Source of the DNA: Mugil cephalus
Taxonomy: Eukaryota > Chordata > Actinopteri > Mugiliformes > Mugilidae
Direction of reading: 5' to 3'
DNA: 64,000 nucleotides
Assembly: GCF_022458985.1 (NCBI RefSeq)
Contig: NC_061789.1
Coordinates: 4,877,501 to 4,941,500, forward strand
Shown: piece by piece, positions 1 through 13,200 of the stretch
Position numbering within the stretch: the first letter of the stretch is position 1
How the letters are laid out: each line of letters opens with the position of its first letter
Notes under the pieces: generated by a model
What the model saw: the letters and a program-made list of their open reading frames with translations, nothing else
Told to the model about the DNA's origin: nothing
The model's database searches: none
Position numbers and translations under genes: made by a program

Positions 1-131
1 TGAAGTGTCGTCACAGTAAATTACTTTACTATTTATTCACTCCCTTGTTGAAAAGAGAGTCAAAAACTTGATTGTGGTATCAAAGAGTGAAACTCGAGCT
101 ATAAGATGAGATAATTTTCTTCTCTCAACAG

Positions 132-3100
132 AGTTCAACCCTGTTCAGCAGCCTTTACTGAATGAGAAGGTTTTGAGGGACAAGAGGAAGAAGTTACGTG
201 AGACATTTGAACGGATTGTCCGTCTGTACGAGAGGGAGAACCCCGAAACCTACAAGGAGCTGCGCAAACTGGAACTGGACTATGAGACCAAACGGGGGCA
301 GCTGGCTCTTTATTTTGACTCTGTCAAGGTGAGTTTGTGAGCAGTGTTTGAATCCGTGTGCAGGTGTTTTGTTTCCTGTTGTTAAAGGCGGCCGAATTTG
401 TGCAGTTTTTATCTGGAAACACTGGTGTTAGAATATTATTTGATCAGTGCCAGATTTAATGTATTTAATGTTTCACTAGTAAATTGCTAAGTTTAACTCA
501 TCATACCATGTTATTTTGTTGCATTGTTTATTCATTATGTTGTCTATGTCTTTTCAGAATGCAGAGTCAGTGGAGGTGGACAGTATCCCTCTTCCCGATA
601 TGCCTCACGCTCCGTCCAACATCCACATCCAGGACATCCCGTTACCAGGGGCTCAGCCTCCCTCCATACTGAAGAAAAGCTCAGCTTTTGGGTAAGCATC
701 AGCACGCTAGGACTGATGATACAACTTTCTGTTTACCTTTTTCTTTGTTTTAAAAAAAAATCTATTAATCTGGTGATGAATTCTTTAATTTACCATCAGC
801 TGATAAAATCAACCATTAATATTTCAATTTCTTAATCACACATTTTTACATGATAACATAACCTGATCTTGCACAGACTCCCTTGCTGTCTACATTTTTA
901 TAATCTTAGCAATTCCATTACCATTTTTTAGTAATTTTAATTCCCATACCACATTGTATATACAGAATGTTCTTATATGTCTATTTTCATCTATGTATTT
1001 TCCAGAGTGCTGTTATTTTTCTGTTATATTTATATTCTTTTTAAGTTAAGTTTTAGTTCATTTCAGTTATGATAAATGTAGCTAAATAAAAGATGCTAAC
1101 GCTAAGAGCTTTACTGAGAAGTAACATTAGCCATACGATACTGTAGCGTTAAAATGATGACGAGGAGTGATTGCAAATATTCCTTTTATTGCTTTGTTAT
1201 TTATTGGCGGAACTGAAATTGTCGGTCATATACCAGAACAAAACATCCACAAACTTACATCGGTGTCTTGGTTGCCGTAACCATGGAGACCTCAGCTAGC
1301 TGTGACTTAACGTGCGTACCCTCTATATGATGCCGTAGTGTTACTGTGTCACTGAGATATATCTGTTGTGTGTGTCTCTTAGCAAAGGACCTCTGTCATT
1401 GTCTGGATCGCTGATGGCAACAGTTCCAGGTGTCCCGCGCTTACCTGCAGGGAAAAAGCCCCCGGGGCCCCCACCCGGGCCTCCCCCTCCACAGGTCCTC
1501 GCACTCTATGGCATTCCCTCCAGACGACCTTACGGCTTAGACACAGGTGACGTGGCGATCGTCCCCTTGACGACGACATTTGTGATTCTTTGTCCCCTTT
1601 CTTGATGATAACTCTCGTCTTTTCCTTTTAACAGAGCCTTCAATTCCCGGGATAGGAAACGACTTGGCGATGGATCTGGGAAGAGATCGGGACAGCGGCA
1701 GCGACAGCGACCGGGACCGGGATGACGTGGACGACGACGACAGCGACTCAGAGGACGACAGAGAAGACGAGCGAGACGAAGGGGGAGACGGTGACCAGAG
1801 GATGCGAATGGATGACGACAGAGAGGAGGACAGAAACGAAAGACATGCTGGTGAGTGTTAATATTTAAACATACGTCCTCCATTCACAGACGCCTGGACG
1901 TTATTTGTTGTGAGTTTAGCTTCTAGTGTGATTGCAGTTAGTTTTTGGTTCTTGTTGTATTAAAAGGTTGAATGTGTAAACGTCTTCCTGCTCCAGGTCG
2001 TAGTGTACGTTTCGCTGATATGGCTGCAGAAGCACCTCGCGAAGGAAAGAGGAAGAAGAAGAGAGTGGTGAAGAAGACCAAAGCCATTACGCCTCTGCAG
2101 GCCATGATGTTAAGGATGGCAGGTACCGTGGTGTCATAATCGTACTTTAGGAAGCATTTCATTCTCTTTTATATTCATGGTTTTTCCTGTTTTTCTCTTT
2201 AGGTCAGTCCGTTCCTGAAGAGGAGGAGGAAGAAGAGGTAGAGGAGGAATACACGGATGAATCCGACAGCTCTGACATTGAGGACAGGGGCCCCCCAGGG
2301 GACAGCCAGCCCCACATTATGCCCAACCAGCGTCTCCCGCCTCCCACCGGGCCTGTGGGGCAACAGGGGCCTCCGCACATGCAGGGTCCACCAATGACCG
2401 GGCCTCCACCTCTGGGTCCACCCCCAGCTCCTCCTATGAGGCCTCCCGGTCCACCCTCAGGCCCACCTCCTGGACCCCCACCAGGTTAGTAGCGACATTT
2501 ATCATCTTGAATAGTGAATATATTTATATGTGAGAGCTGTGCATCATTGATTTATTCTGTTATGTTCAGGTGCTCCTCCCTTCCTGAGGCCTCCTGGGAT
2601 GCCTGGAGGAATGCGCGGTCCAATGCCTCGTCTGCTGCCTCCTGGCCCACCACCAGGCCGACCACCCGGTCCTCCACCGGGCCCCCCTCCTGGCCTCCCA
2701 CCGGGCCCTCCACCACGCGGTCCCCCTCCCAGACTACCACCCCCAGCACCACCAGGTAGGCACATGTCTACAGACGGCACTTTTTGTTTGTTTTCTTTTT
2801 GTATCGTCTGCTTCTGTTTTCTTTTTCTTTTTTTTTTTGGGGAGCTTTCCTCTCTGGGGTTTCCCTGACATGTATTTAAAGAATTATTATTTTACTTCCA
2901 TTAGTGTTGTTGTGCTTTTAATGTATCTTAACAGGTGACAAATAAATGAGCGATGTATGTGTTTTTTTTTTAAATCAAATAGTCAAATATGTGTTTGTAC
3001 ATGTATGTATTTTATATATATTTTATGTAGGACAGTGAATTTTTAGCTTAAAATACTAAACTAAAGCAGTAAAAATTGACATTGTTCATTATTAAATCAT

Positions 3101-3813
3101 ATTGTTTACATTTCTAACTTGGCCTGTGAATCTCCACAGGTATCCCGCCTCCGCCTCCGAGAGCAGGGGGGCCTCCTCGTCCTCTCGCCCCGCCGCTCTC
3201 CCTCTTTCCCCCACCTCTCAACTCCAACGTGCTCAGTGCTCCTCCCAACATCGTCCAGAGGCAGAAAGGCCCAGGATCGGGCCCGGACGGTTCACAGAAC
3301 AGCATGCCACCCCCCGCCATGCCCATGCGACCGGGCGTCATGCAGATGCCCCCTCCCCCCGGCACAGCCGCCGCCGTCGGCAACAACCCCCCCGGCCACC
3401 ACCACGCGGCCACCATCGAAAAGCGCGCCAACATCACGTCCGTGGCGGCGGCCGGAGGCGGCCTGGCGGCGGGCGCCGGCTCCGGGGGGGCCACCATCTC
3501 CGCCAAACCTCAAATTATCAACCCCAAGGCGGAGGTCACCCGCTTTGTGCCCACGGCGCTGAGGGTACGCAGGGACAAGAGCGGAGCGATGCCCGGGGCG
3601 GCACCCGGGCCAATGGAGAAAACGTCCGGCGGCATTGGAGGAAGACGGGGTGATGAAAGCCTGGGGGTCGGCCAGTGGCAGAAACAGCAGGCGATGGCAA
3701 CAACGATGGGCTTGACCAACCCGGCCCAGATGGGGGCGGTGTCTCAGAGCAACATGAAGACTAAAGACCAGGTGTATGAAGCCTTTATGAGGGAGATGGA
3801 GGGACTCCTCTAA
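132..3813 (+). CDS. wbp11: WW domain-binding protein 11, 5' partial, eight exons
   Basis: Coding exons: 132-328, 558-691, 1383-1546, 1635-1850, 1997-2122, 2203-2484, 2570-2755 and 3140-3813 (TAA 3811-3813). All have AG/GT borders and stay in one frame, giving about 658 residues. The first codon is completed by an upstream exon outside the window, so roughly 60 N-terminal residues are missing by comparison with human WBP11 (about 641 aa, from memory). Order seen: a basic helical EFNPVQQP...KLRETFERI segment; DSIPLPDMPHAP; a first proline run (PPGPPPGPPPP), the WW/PQBP1-binding type; an Asp/Arg/Ser acidic stretch; the PP1-docking type motif SVRF followed by ADM; TPLQAMMLRMAG; long PPGPPP repeats; and the conserved end VYEAFMREMEGLL. 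The family is nuclear, spliceosome-associated and binds PP1. The last exon is longer and more GC-rich than I recall for mammals (Gly/Ala/His insertions). Identification is firm. Confidence 0.96.
1050..1340 (-). repeat. Dispersed repeat, copy 1 of 3 (wbp11 intron)
   Basis: This stretch in the third visible wbp11 region (intron 692-1382) matches, in reverse complement, sequence at about 27640-27915 in the large ddx47 intron. Part of it also matches about 37020-37200 in myh10 intron 1. Shared blocks include the GTCTCCATGGTTACGRC core and the AGTAAAGCTCTTAGCG block. Its family is not recognised by name, and no coding potential or clear terminal repeats are visible. Confidence 0.7.
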
Positions 3814-4270
3814 GACTCATTTTCAGAATGGTTCATTTTGACACTCGCAACAACAGGAGTGCATTTGTTCTGTGTATTCTGTGCAGAGCTGTAGAGGTAG
3901 CTGATCAGTTTCTCTTTCTCCACCCATCAAACGCTTCTCCATCGTCAGCATTGGTCTCAGCAGACTCGTCCACGTTTCACCTGGATACTTTCATTGATTT
4001 CATTTCCTGGCAACGTAGAAACTGATAATAATGAACACTATCCTCTGCACAGAAGTGCTTTTTGTCCTCCAGTATCTTCTGTTTGTTTTTTAGTTTTTTT
4101 TTTTTACCCTACAGCCGCGTTTTCCTCCAGTCAGCTGTTTGTCATTTGGACATGGAAAATCTTTTTGTTGTTATTTTATTGTTCTGTTTAACATCAAAAC
4201 AAAGGTGTAGAAAAAGAAAAGATACATGTCAAACTGTTTGATCTGCAGCTAAATAAATACATGTTTTAAA
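3814..4270 (+). other. wbp11: wbp11 3' UTR with poly(A) signal
   Basis: Noncoding sequence follows the wbp11 stop. It is AT-rich and has no conserved reading frame. A canonical AATAAA lies at 4252-4257, about 440 bp after the stop, and is a reasonable cleavage signal. The exact cleavage site is not determinable from sequence. Confidence 0.7.
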
Positions 4271-4378
4271 GTCATGTTTCAGTGTGGTTTAATGTAGGGA
4301 GAAGAATTTTAGCAATATATTTATATTAACTATAAGTTTATTAATTGTTTTGGTAAATTACCATTTTTAAACCCCAAT

Positions 4379-7300
4379 GTATGGAGGACCAATTCTGACA
4401 AAACCAAAAATAAATACCTGCCATAAAAAAAGAATTAAATATATAAATACCTAAGTATATGACATAAACGCTATGTATTTATTTATCCGTTTATTTATTT
4501 ATTCATTCATTTATTGACCCACTGCTTCGCATGCATATATTATTCAGATGAGGGGGCTGTCCACACTGTCTGGTTGATCGATCGATGAGTGCACGGATCG
4601 ACTGCGCATGCCTTTTCACGGCCAGACCTGTAGTGTGATTTGAAATATGGCGCAGCCTGGAGCTAACATAGACATACCGGCGATAAAGAGTAGACGCCGC
4701 ATTCATGGACATAATAAAGAGTGGACACAGCATTCACCGCTCCAGTGTGAGAAACGTCGCCGCCATCTTGGACCGGTCTAATCTATGTATTCACACAAGG
4801 CTCGTTTAGTCGACTTGAAACGGTTCTGAAGCACTGGACCGGAGCACCGTGCGACTTCTCCTGTAAAATCAGCGGACCGAACAAAACAGGACACGAGGAA
4901 TTGCTTTTCACAAGTAAGAATTAACGTCTTTATTGGTTGTTGATTCAATAGCTACTGTTCAATCGTGGCTAGCTAATTAGGGCTAACTCGTGTTTAGTGC
5001 TAGTTCTAAAAGTTATGCTATGAAAGTAAAATCAGTGTGTTTACGTGCACGTGAAAAGGTTTTAATTATTGCCTTAATCGGGCTATAACAGGAGAACTTA
5101 AGTGCAAGTAAACACGTTACCCCGATTAAAATCGAAGTTGTCATTATCCGATTGGAATCGGAGTTTTGAATCGGATAATGCATGTGCGCATGCTCCACAG
5201 CCGCTGCGCAGTCGTGTGACCCCGGAACAAAAACAAAACAAAAGCCGGTCTCAGTAGAAGAACTGTCGGAGACTAAAAGGCTGGAGGGCATCCCCTCTGT
5301 CCCCCAGCTGTACACCAGAAAGTTCACCTGTCAATACAAAATATCATCAAAACCTCATAAATTGAGTTCATTAGAGACATTTGTGACACAGCCACGACGT
5401 GAAAAGTGGTTATTAATAGAGGTTTTGTGCGCCACCTTGTGACAGGTATCGATAAGTGTCGATGCAAAGGATTCAGGAGTCATGGACTGAGCCAGGGCAC
5501 TTTGCCACAACACTGCTGATCAGCACTGGAGAGCATGTTAATAAGATGTAGAACATTGAACCAATGAATGCACATTACAAGCAATGTGGTCACTGATATT
5601 GAGTGTACCTTGTGCTGCAGCCAGACAAAGATCAAGATAATACCTCAACATACATCTATTTAGCTGTGATTGATCTATATATTATATTATCTTACTAAAT
5701 ACAGATGGTAGATTCCACTAGTGATACATGTAATGATCATATTTGTTACTAATAATATTATAACTAATACTTTTAGCTTCTTATGACCTATACTTCAGAC
5801 AGTGGCCAGGACGAGCTCTACTGGCTTTGGCTTCACTTTTGAGAAACTGTTCTGCAGTCCATCTTTATACAGTCTGTTATTGTGAAAGGAGAAGACATTT
5901 CAAAGTCAGGTTCAGCTGAGTTTCGTCCTGCTGCCATTTTCTGACTGGTTTGGAACTGCACCAATAAAAAAACAAAATCACAATACATACGTTTCTTCAC
6001 TATTTTATTATAATAATAATAAAATGAAATAAAATAAAAAATTCACATTGGAAGTTAGAATTAGCTTATGAGAGGAAATGTTTTTAGATGTTTTTTTAAA
6101 ATTAATATATATTTTTATGCACTTGTTCTTACAATTAATCAAGAAAACTGTTTTTTTTAAAAACATCCAATCAAAAAAAATTATATTTTGTGCGAGATGA
6201 GAGAAAAGTAGACTCTTGTTGTTATTCTTATTTTGTTTCTCATGTTTGTTGTGTTCAGTTGAATGTGTTTGTTTTATGGTCACACTGATGTGAAGTGCCG
6301 ATAACACATTGGACTGTTTTTACAATGTGGAATATAAAACTGAGCACGTAAGTACACACACAGTGTTTCTTTGTTTAGTTGTGAGGACACTCATTGACTC
6401 AGTGATCACTGAATGATGCTGCCACCTCCGTGCTTCACACACTGCATTTTCCTATAAAATAATGATTTGTATTAATGCTAAACAGTTTTTATATATCTGT
6501 GGGTTATTTTTTGGCTGGATATATTTACTGGTTTAAATCTTGCCAAGAAGTGTGCTATTGGAAGATAATTTCACTTATTGCATGTAATAAAAGTAATTTA
6601 TCCTTTCTCTTCTACAACTCTCACTGGCTGATTGCACTGACTGTTATGCATCTGCACTCAAGACACTTTATAGAAACTTTACACTTTATATAACACCACA
6701 ATAAGACACTTTGGAGCCGCGCTGAGAATATTTGAGACTGAGACACTTTAAAATGACTATATATCTCATATCTGGACATAAATGTTGTATATTCCAGGTA
6801 AACAGGACCGTAGATTGGACGGTATATTTCTTTTGTAATTCTTATTTACTACCTCATTTTTTGTAAGATTATTTTTATTTTTATTTTGCCTATTTTATTT
6901 TATGTTCATTTTGACTCTTATTCTATGTCTTTGTCTGGTTCACTTTTGTTCTTTGTTCTTGGACAAAACATTTTCCCTGTGGGGATCAGTAAAGTGTCCT
7001 TGAATCTTGAATCTTGTTTAGAAGAGTGAGAAGATTAATAGAAGGTTATTAGTGGGTGATTTGTGATAACTTTGGCCGATGATTAGAGTTCTGTTATCAC
7101 AGAATGAATCACATCCCAGAATCACTTTCATTCCTGCTCCCAGACTTAAAGCCGTCGTGTCACGTTTCTTTTAATCAGCAACCCTCTCTTCACATCTAGC
7201 ACCATAAACTCTTGATGATGGAAAAAACACTGTCTCACTCAATGAAGTTCAGTGAGAGATGGAGTCCAATCATGTTAAAGGAATTTCTCACACATTTTAA

Positions 7301-7920
7301 AACCAAACAATGTGAAGCTGAATACAATCTACAGCAACAGCAACAGGTCTGCATACATTCAGAAATTCTTGAAAGTAACCTCACTTCAACCTGCAGTAAA
7401 ATGCTGAGAGCGCTGCATAAATACATTCAGTTTAGAGTTGTAAAGTACATTTATCTGATAAAATATTTACCCTTTTACTTAAACAAGTAAATGATTTGAT
7501 CATTTCTTCTCTCTCTGCCAGGACGTCCACCGTACAAAGACAAGAATCTATGACCTTTGCGTTCACATTTTAACTCAGATGTTCCTCTAATTTCCCTGCT
7601 AATGACATAATTCCTTCATTGTATTACATGACAACACACAGTCTTGTTTTCTGCATATAGAAGAACAGATTCTCTTTCATCCATGTGCCAGTGCTTTTCT
7701 GTCAAGTACGATCTTCCATCCTCCCTTCTCTTCTTTCTTTCACTTTTTCACACATGCACACACACATCCTTGTATTTCTATCTTAGTAAGGTCACTCATT
7801 GGTATAATGCATGCCCTAGCCCCTTACTCTAACCCTAACCATCTCAACTAAATGCCTAACCCTAACCCTAACCTAATTGTAACCTTTACCCAAAAACTCA
7901 GTTTTAACCTTCAAAACAGT
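4379..7920 (+). repeat. Left arm of a large inverted duplication
   Basis: Two blocks, 4379-about 4475 and about 5855-7920, match 25281-23190 in reverse complement, in the same order and with few differences. Internal landmarks in both arms: the TGTATGGAGGACCAATTCTGAC start, a GGTTCAGCTGAG block, a LINE-like 3' tail with GATCCCCACAGGG, a CAG-bearing segment near 7330, and a CCCTAA tract near 7840-7880. A stretch of about 1.37 kb (4476-5854) is present only in this arm. The homology fades at about 7918, next to TTCAAAACAG. The arm lies immediately downstream of wbp11. It carries old repeats but no supported gene. Confidence 0.88.
4476..5854. other. Left-arm-specific segment with CpG-rich core
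   Basis: This stretch has no counterpart in the right arm. At 4600-4920 it is relatively CpG-rich and contains CGCCGCCATCTTGG (about 4759-4772), a good match to the YY1 site common at vertebrate promoters. A possible splice donor (CACAAG then GTAAGA-like sequence) follows near 4914. About 5035-5230 looks like a MITE, with mirrored TAATCGG/ATTCGGATAATGCATG-type words. No open coding exon is supported. It could be an orphan promoter and noncoding exon, or a captured retroelement or promoter fragment. Confidence 0.4.
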
Positions 7921-7961
7921 GAAGGCAGAAAAGTGAGGACCAGCCAAAATGTCCTCACTTT

Positions 7962-9649
7962 CCAAAGAAGACTTCACTTTGTTGGTTAAAAACTCAAAAC
8001 GGCCCTCAGTACGTAACAAGTACAGAACACGCACACACAGGGAGAACATGCAAACTCCACCGAGCCTCTGTGCCACCCAATAATAAATATTCATGTTCAT
8101 TTCTCTCATTCATGTAATGTAAAAGTTTAAAAATATCAAATAAATCTCAGACATTTATTGTTCTTGTGATTACTACCCAGTTAATAGGAAATGTGTTCAT
8201 TATATTAAAATATCGTAGTTTTTGTGGTTAAAATAGTATGATTTCATGTTCCACCCTGTCACACCAATGTAATTCTGCACCAAAATGCAATTACACTTCC
8301 TGTAAGTGACATCGTTAACAGGAAATTCCATCATTCAAGAGTTTGAAGAAGAGAAGTTCAAACAGTGGTGAGTTTTGAGTTTTCTTTCAGAACATTTTTG
8401 ACTATATAATATTTATGCTATATTTGTTAATGCTGACCCTGAAAGAAGGCATTACAGTATTATAATAATCTGATATAATTTGATAGAGTACTGTGCAAAA
8501 GTTGGCAGTTTGTTCCTCGAAGGGCTGGAGACAGCTACAATAATGAGTGTCTCCAGGCAACAGTGAAGCATGGTGGAGGCTCCTTGAAAGTTTGAGGCTG
8601 CATTTCTCCAAACTGAGTTGGATTAATGGTGCCCTCAATGCTGGAAAATACTTATCCATCATGCAGTAACATCAGGGAGGCATATTGACCAAATTTATTC
8701 TGCAGCAGGACAATGACCCCAAAAAGCTATGGACTATGTAATTACGAACTATCTTCAGAGTAAAGAAGAAAAAGAAGTCCTGCAAGTGATGGCATGGCCC
8801 CCACAGAGCCCTGATCTCAACATGGTGAGATCTGTGGAAAGGGTGGTCACACCAAATATTGATTTGATGTAGATTTCTCTCCTGTTCATTCGCTGCATTT
8901 TGAAACTTTAAACAGTTCCATTTTAGAAAGCATTTTTTTCCCACATCTGTCAAAACCGTACAGTACTGTAGTTACAGCTGTAGCAATACCATAAATATGA
9001 GCATCTGCAGGGAACCTGACAGAGTCAGTGTATAATATGCAGCCTTGTGATGGTCCAGCAGCGATAGGGTCGGAGAAACATGCTGTTGAGATGCTCCTGC
9101 TTTGCTGAACGAGTGACGTGATGAATAAGGGCGTATTCACACCAGGAAAGTCCAAAAGTTCACTTGCTCTGGTCTTCGTTTGAGTTTGTGTTCACGTTGC
9201 ATTTTTTTGACAAGTGGACCAACACTGTAAACAAACCCAGGTGTGTCCCGTAGCCGCTCAGTCACTGGATAAAAATTATTGGCGAGATCTTTAGCTAAGT
9301 TTGTTTTTTGTGGTCCGCACCAGAGTCCACTGATTTGTATGCACACTTACCCAAAGGGTCCGCAACAGAGAAAAGGTCCGCTTCAAGCGGACTAAACGAG
9401 CCTACAAGAGAAAGGATATTCTGCCTCCGTTTATCCCTTCAATAAAGATCCATGTTAATGTGTATATAAAGAAATTTAAATTTGTGAGGGAGAATACATA
9501 TACATATATGTCAAATCAACCTGCAGTAGTTATGTAGAACCCCTAGGGGTCGCTGCCCCCGTTAAAGACCTATGCTTTAGATGATCAACTCTTCTGTCTG
9601 CAAATAGACTTTGATCAACAGGAAACATTTGTTACCCAAGCAGAGAAGT
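7962..9649. other. Intergenic sequence before tetraspanin A
   Basis: Apart from the Tc1-like relic, this interval holds no supportable exon. A short inverted CCCCTAGGGG-type word at 9540-9549 resembles a common fish repeat also seen near 45500. A TATATAAA string occurs at about 9463-9470, upstream of the presumed first exon of tetraspanin A, but its role as a TATA box is unproven. Confidence 0.4.
8490..8950 (+). mobile_element. Decayed Tc1/mariner transposase fragment
   Basis: Conceptual translation across several frames gives words typical of the C-terminal half of Tc1-like transposases: SEAWW, an LQQDNDPK block around 8700-8725, and WPPQSPDLN around 8795-8820. The catalytic DDE region is broken by frameshifts and stops. 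The 5' side (TACTGTGCAAAAG at about 8488-8500) resembles a Tc1 terminus. It is clearly non-functional. Confidence 0.75.
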
Positions 9650-9732
9650 CAGTGAAGTGTAGGGTGTGAGGTGCAGTCTGCACATATTCCTGATAATTCA
9701 AGAGCAGCCACGGGAACATCCCAGCTTTACAG
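9650..9732 (+). other. Probable noncoding first exon of tetraspanin A
   Basis: The sequence ending CCAGCTTTACAG at 9732 is followed by GTAAGAG, a strong donor. It aligns with 17180-17264 upstream of tetraspanin B, which ends in CTGCGTTACAG before GTATGAA. The shared words include CAGCRGCCACG and RACATCCC. Conservation between the two paralogues and matching donors support an untranslated first exon. The 5' end is approximate. Confidence 0.6.
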
Positions 9733-10282
9733 GTAAGAGCTTTGTTTCTGTTTGTGTCTGTCTGTCTGTCTGTCTGTCTGATCAAGCCTGAGACGTCAAG
9801 CCATATTTAAAGCTTGACTAGCAGCATTCAGTTACATATGAGTGTGCAGAGGTGGGTAACCATTGGAAGGTTTCACGTTGTCACTGAAAACTTCCACGAT
9901 GCCTCTGCTGTATTTCAAAAACTAGCCAGTCCTCGGGGACTCAAACAGCTGTCTGCCTTGCCTATCGACAAGCTGCTTCTCTGCCTGTAACTCACTGAAA
10001 AATGTGCTGAAACTGCTATTAATCCCATAAAAGGTAACGCCAAAATCTTCAAAGGTACAACTGTAATTTTGAATCTCACATTGACATAATGTCCAACACA
10101 TTTTTATAATGAGAGAACACACGCGTATGTTTGGTTAACCAGAGTAAATGCCGTTTAACACGCTGGTTCCTGCGTGTGCTGTCACTGATTTTCATGTTAT
10201 GTGTGACATTTCAGTTCTATGCTCAGCAGATTTTAGCTTAACTATCGGTGTTGTTTTCTTCTCTGCTCAGATCCCCCACAAG

Positions 10283-13200
10283 ATGTGTTGTTCTTCGTTT
10301 CTCAAATGGATGGTGTATTTCATCTTTTTTGTCACCTTCGTAAGTTGTTTAAAGAGAACACTATAATATGGACTTGGTGGAAAACACAGAGATAAAGTAT
10401 AGTCACATGTGCGCGCCAACCTGAATACTATATCGTCATTTGTGAGGATGAAGAAAATGTAAGATATCCTGATTAACATACAAACATAGCACAGTTAAAC
10501 AACATAACTGTGACCGCTTAAAAATGCAAATTTCCAGAGTGTTCTGCCTTCATCCTTATGTATTTTAATCTAAACGTGATCAGAAAAGCTCTCAGTCCTC
10601 TCTGAGATGTTAGTTATTTGTAATATTATAAATGTCAATGAATGACTGCATGAAATCAGTCTACTAACCAAACACAAGTTACAAAATGCAGCTGCTTCCA
10701 TCCATGTCTTGCATGTCTACATGTTGTATTTTTCCAGGTTTAAACGTCCGTTCATTATCCTTCTGCTTTATTTCCGTCTCTCCGTTCTTTCCTAAACATG
10801 CAGCTTTTAGCAATAGTACTTCTGGGTTTTGGAGCATCTGTGATAGTGAATACCGGCCCTCTGCTGGCTGTAGTAAAGGACGTGGAGAACTACTTCCAGA
10901 TATTGCAGCTGGTCAACATCAGCTACATGCTCATCGCAGTGTGTCCCGTGCTATTGTTCACAAGCATCCTGGGCTGCTGTGGAGAATACAGGGAGAGCAG
11001 GTCTTTTGTACTGATTGTGAGTTGGTTTTGATAAATCGTAACCCATTTAGAATTATCATTGTTCCTATTGGCTAATTAGTGAAATGTTATTGCCTCACGT
11101 TGTTTTGGTTTGAGATAATGGGGTTGAATTTGAATCTGGAGAGAAGAGATAACTCTTTTGAGCCATTTTGGACGGAAATAGAGAACTGTTGAAATATTTA
11201 AAGCTTTAGTTTATATCTAAAGTATGTTTACTGTCTAATGTAACATGTAGAAAGTCCTGATTCTATGGAAATGTTATGATATGCTGCTAATGTTACCCTG
11301 CAAACTAAAGTGTAATTTCTGATTTTTCTGTCTTTTCAGAGCTTCTTTACTGTGCTGATTGTCTTCCTTGTCCAGCTTGCAGGAGGCACAGTGCTGTTTG
11401 TCTACCAGGATTCAGTAAGATAACAGGATTCTCTCCACAACAGGGTGAAGTGTGATTGTGCGTTAACTGTGTTTTCGTGCTGAGCAGATTGGCAGTAGTC
11501 GGGGGGAGGAAGTTTTTAAGAAGTTTCATCAGGGGTATGGAGCGGATGAAGGTCTGACCTCTCTGTGGAACAGGACCATGACAAAGGTACTTGATTAATT
11601 CATTCATTTTGTAAACAGCAACAGAACATCTACATTGGATCATCTATTGGTACAGATAAGAAGGAGGTTTGGGGATTAATGCTTTGTGATTTTCTTCAAG
11701 CTAAACTGCTGCGGATTCAACAACTACAAAGACTTTGATGGGACCCCTTTTTATGTCGCCCATGGAGGAAATGTTTATCCAACCATGTGCTGCAACACAA
11801 AATTCACATGCAGTGAAATTATTGCACGTGTTTCGGTACGAGTCCAGCTTACCTTTGGTTTAACTTTAACGCATGTTCACAACATAACCATCAAACGTGA
11901 TAAACATAGGGCAGCAGTCCCGCGTGCCCTCAGTTAAACCCTGTTACATCACTTCTAGGACTTTGATGGCTGCTTTCACAAGGTTCTCCAGGAGATCGAG
12001 TCAGAGGCTATGCTCACTGCAAGTGGGGCTATAATAACTGGTGCTGTGGAGGTACTGAGTCAAACAATCTCTTTTTTCTATTTTCTCAGCCACAGATTTT
12101 TCTTAAATTTAAACCTGTCAGTCGGTTTACTGTGTTTATTTAAACATTATCTTCATATCTGAGTTATTTTCTTTATGATCAAATACAGCATCTAACACAG
12201 TGGTTTTCTAGTTCTGTCATCAGAGTCTGGGATATGAATGTGATTACACTGTTAACAGAATGAGTCCCATTGTCACTGTGGATTCTGGCATAAATGCCGT
12301 ATCTTGGGATTATGTCTTTTGCTAATGCTTTAGCAGCCGTCATGGCAGATTTGGTAAATGTATCCATTATAACCATGTAATTTATTTATTTTTTATTATT
12401 ATTTCCATTAAGTCCATACATATATGTTGAAAGGGGAATTGTGGTTTTGGGAACTGTCCTCTCTTAGGTCTGGTGTTACTTTGTGGATTATGTTTCACAC
12501 ATGTAGCACAAAAGTTTATTAGAATAGTTTGAGAATCCGTGTATAGTGAACACTTTATCATCACTGCCATCCCTTCTGTTGGGACATGACAAGGTCCATG
12601 ACTCAGTAATGCTGCATACTTTAATAAACTGTTTGGGAGCATTGGTTTATCTTCAGGTCAGGTGCAAAGTTCTCTATTTACGTGTGATTGTGCTCCATTG
12701 TTTTCCCCTTTGTTCTCTTCTGCAACGACGGCTAAACTCTGCTTGTCTTTTAAAACTTGATGCTCTATCTATGGTGTCTGCGGTTTAGATACTAGTAGGT
12801 CTATGTTGGCGTTACCACTGCATAGCCTGTAACATTTGTCCCATTTGACAAATGACAGACGTCTGGATGGAGTCAAATAAGAGATCTTATTCTGTAACAA
12901 TATTACTGCCACTGGATGAGGTGCTTGTGTCAGTGGGTGGAATAGCACAACTGATCATAGCACAACATCAATGCTGCCACTGGTGCTTGCAGGGCTTCAT
13001 GTTTTATAGAATAGTAGGCAATAAATCTCAGTTTCCCTCCATGGGTCTGAGTCAACACTGAGCCGAGTCTACAGTCTGAATAAACTCTTTTGATTAGTCT
13101 TGTAATTCCAATATAGCTGCTGCCAGTAACAGATGTTTAACTTCCACAAATGCACTGTCAGCTTTTGGCGTCCAACAAATTGGCCTTTCTGGGTGGAGTT

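Noticed and set aside
3114-3506. 130-codon minus-strand frame over the last wbp11 exon
   Set aside because: A GC-rich shadow of the conserved plus-strand wbp11 sequence, low in complexity and without family resemblance.
7212-7490. 92-codon open frame with a Gln run, partly shared with the minus strand near 23700
   Set aside because: The shared part is a by-product of the inverted duplication. A one-base difference shifts the frame near the start, and the observed changes alter amino acids, so there is no sign of coding constraint.
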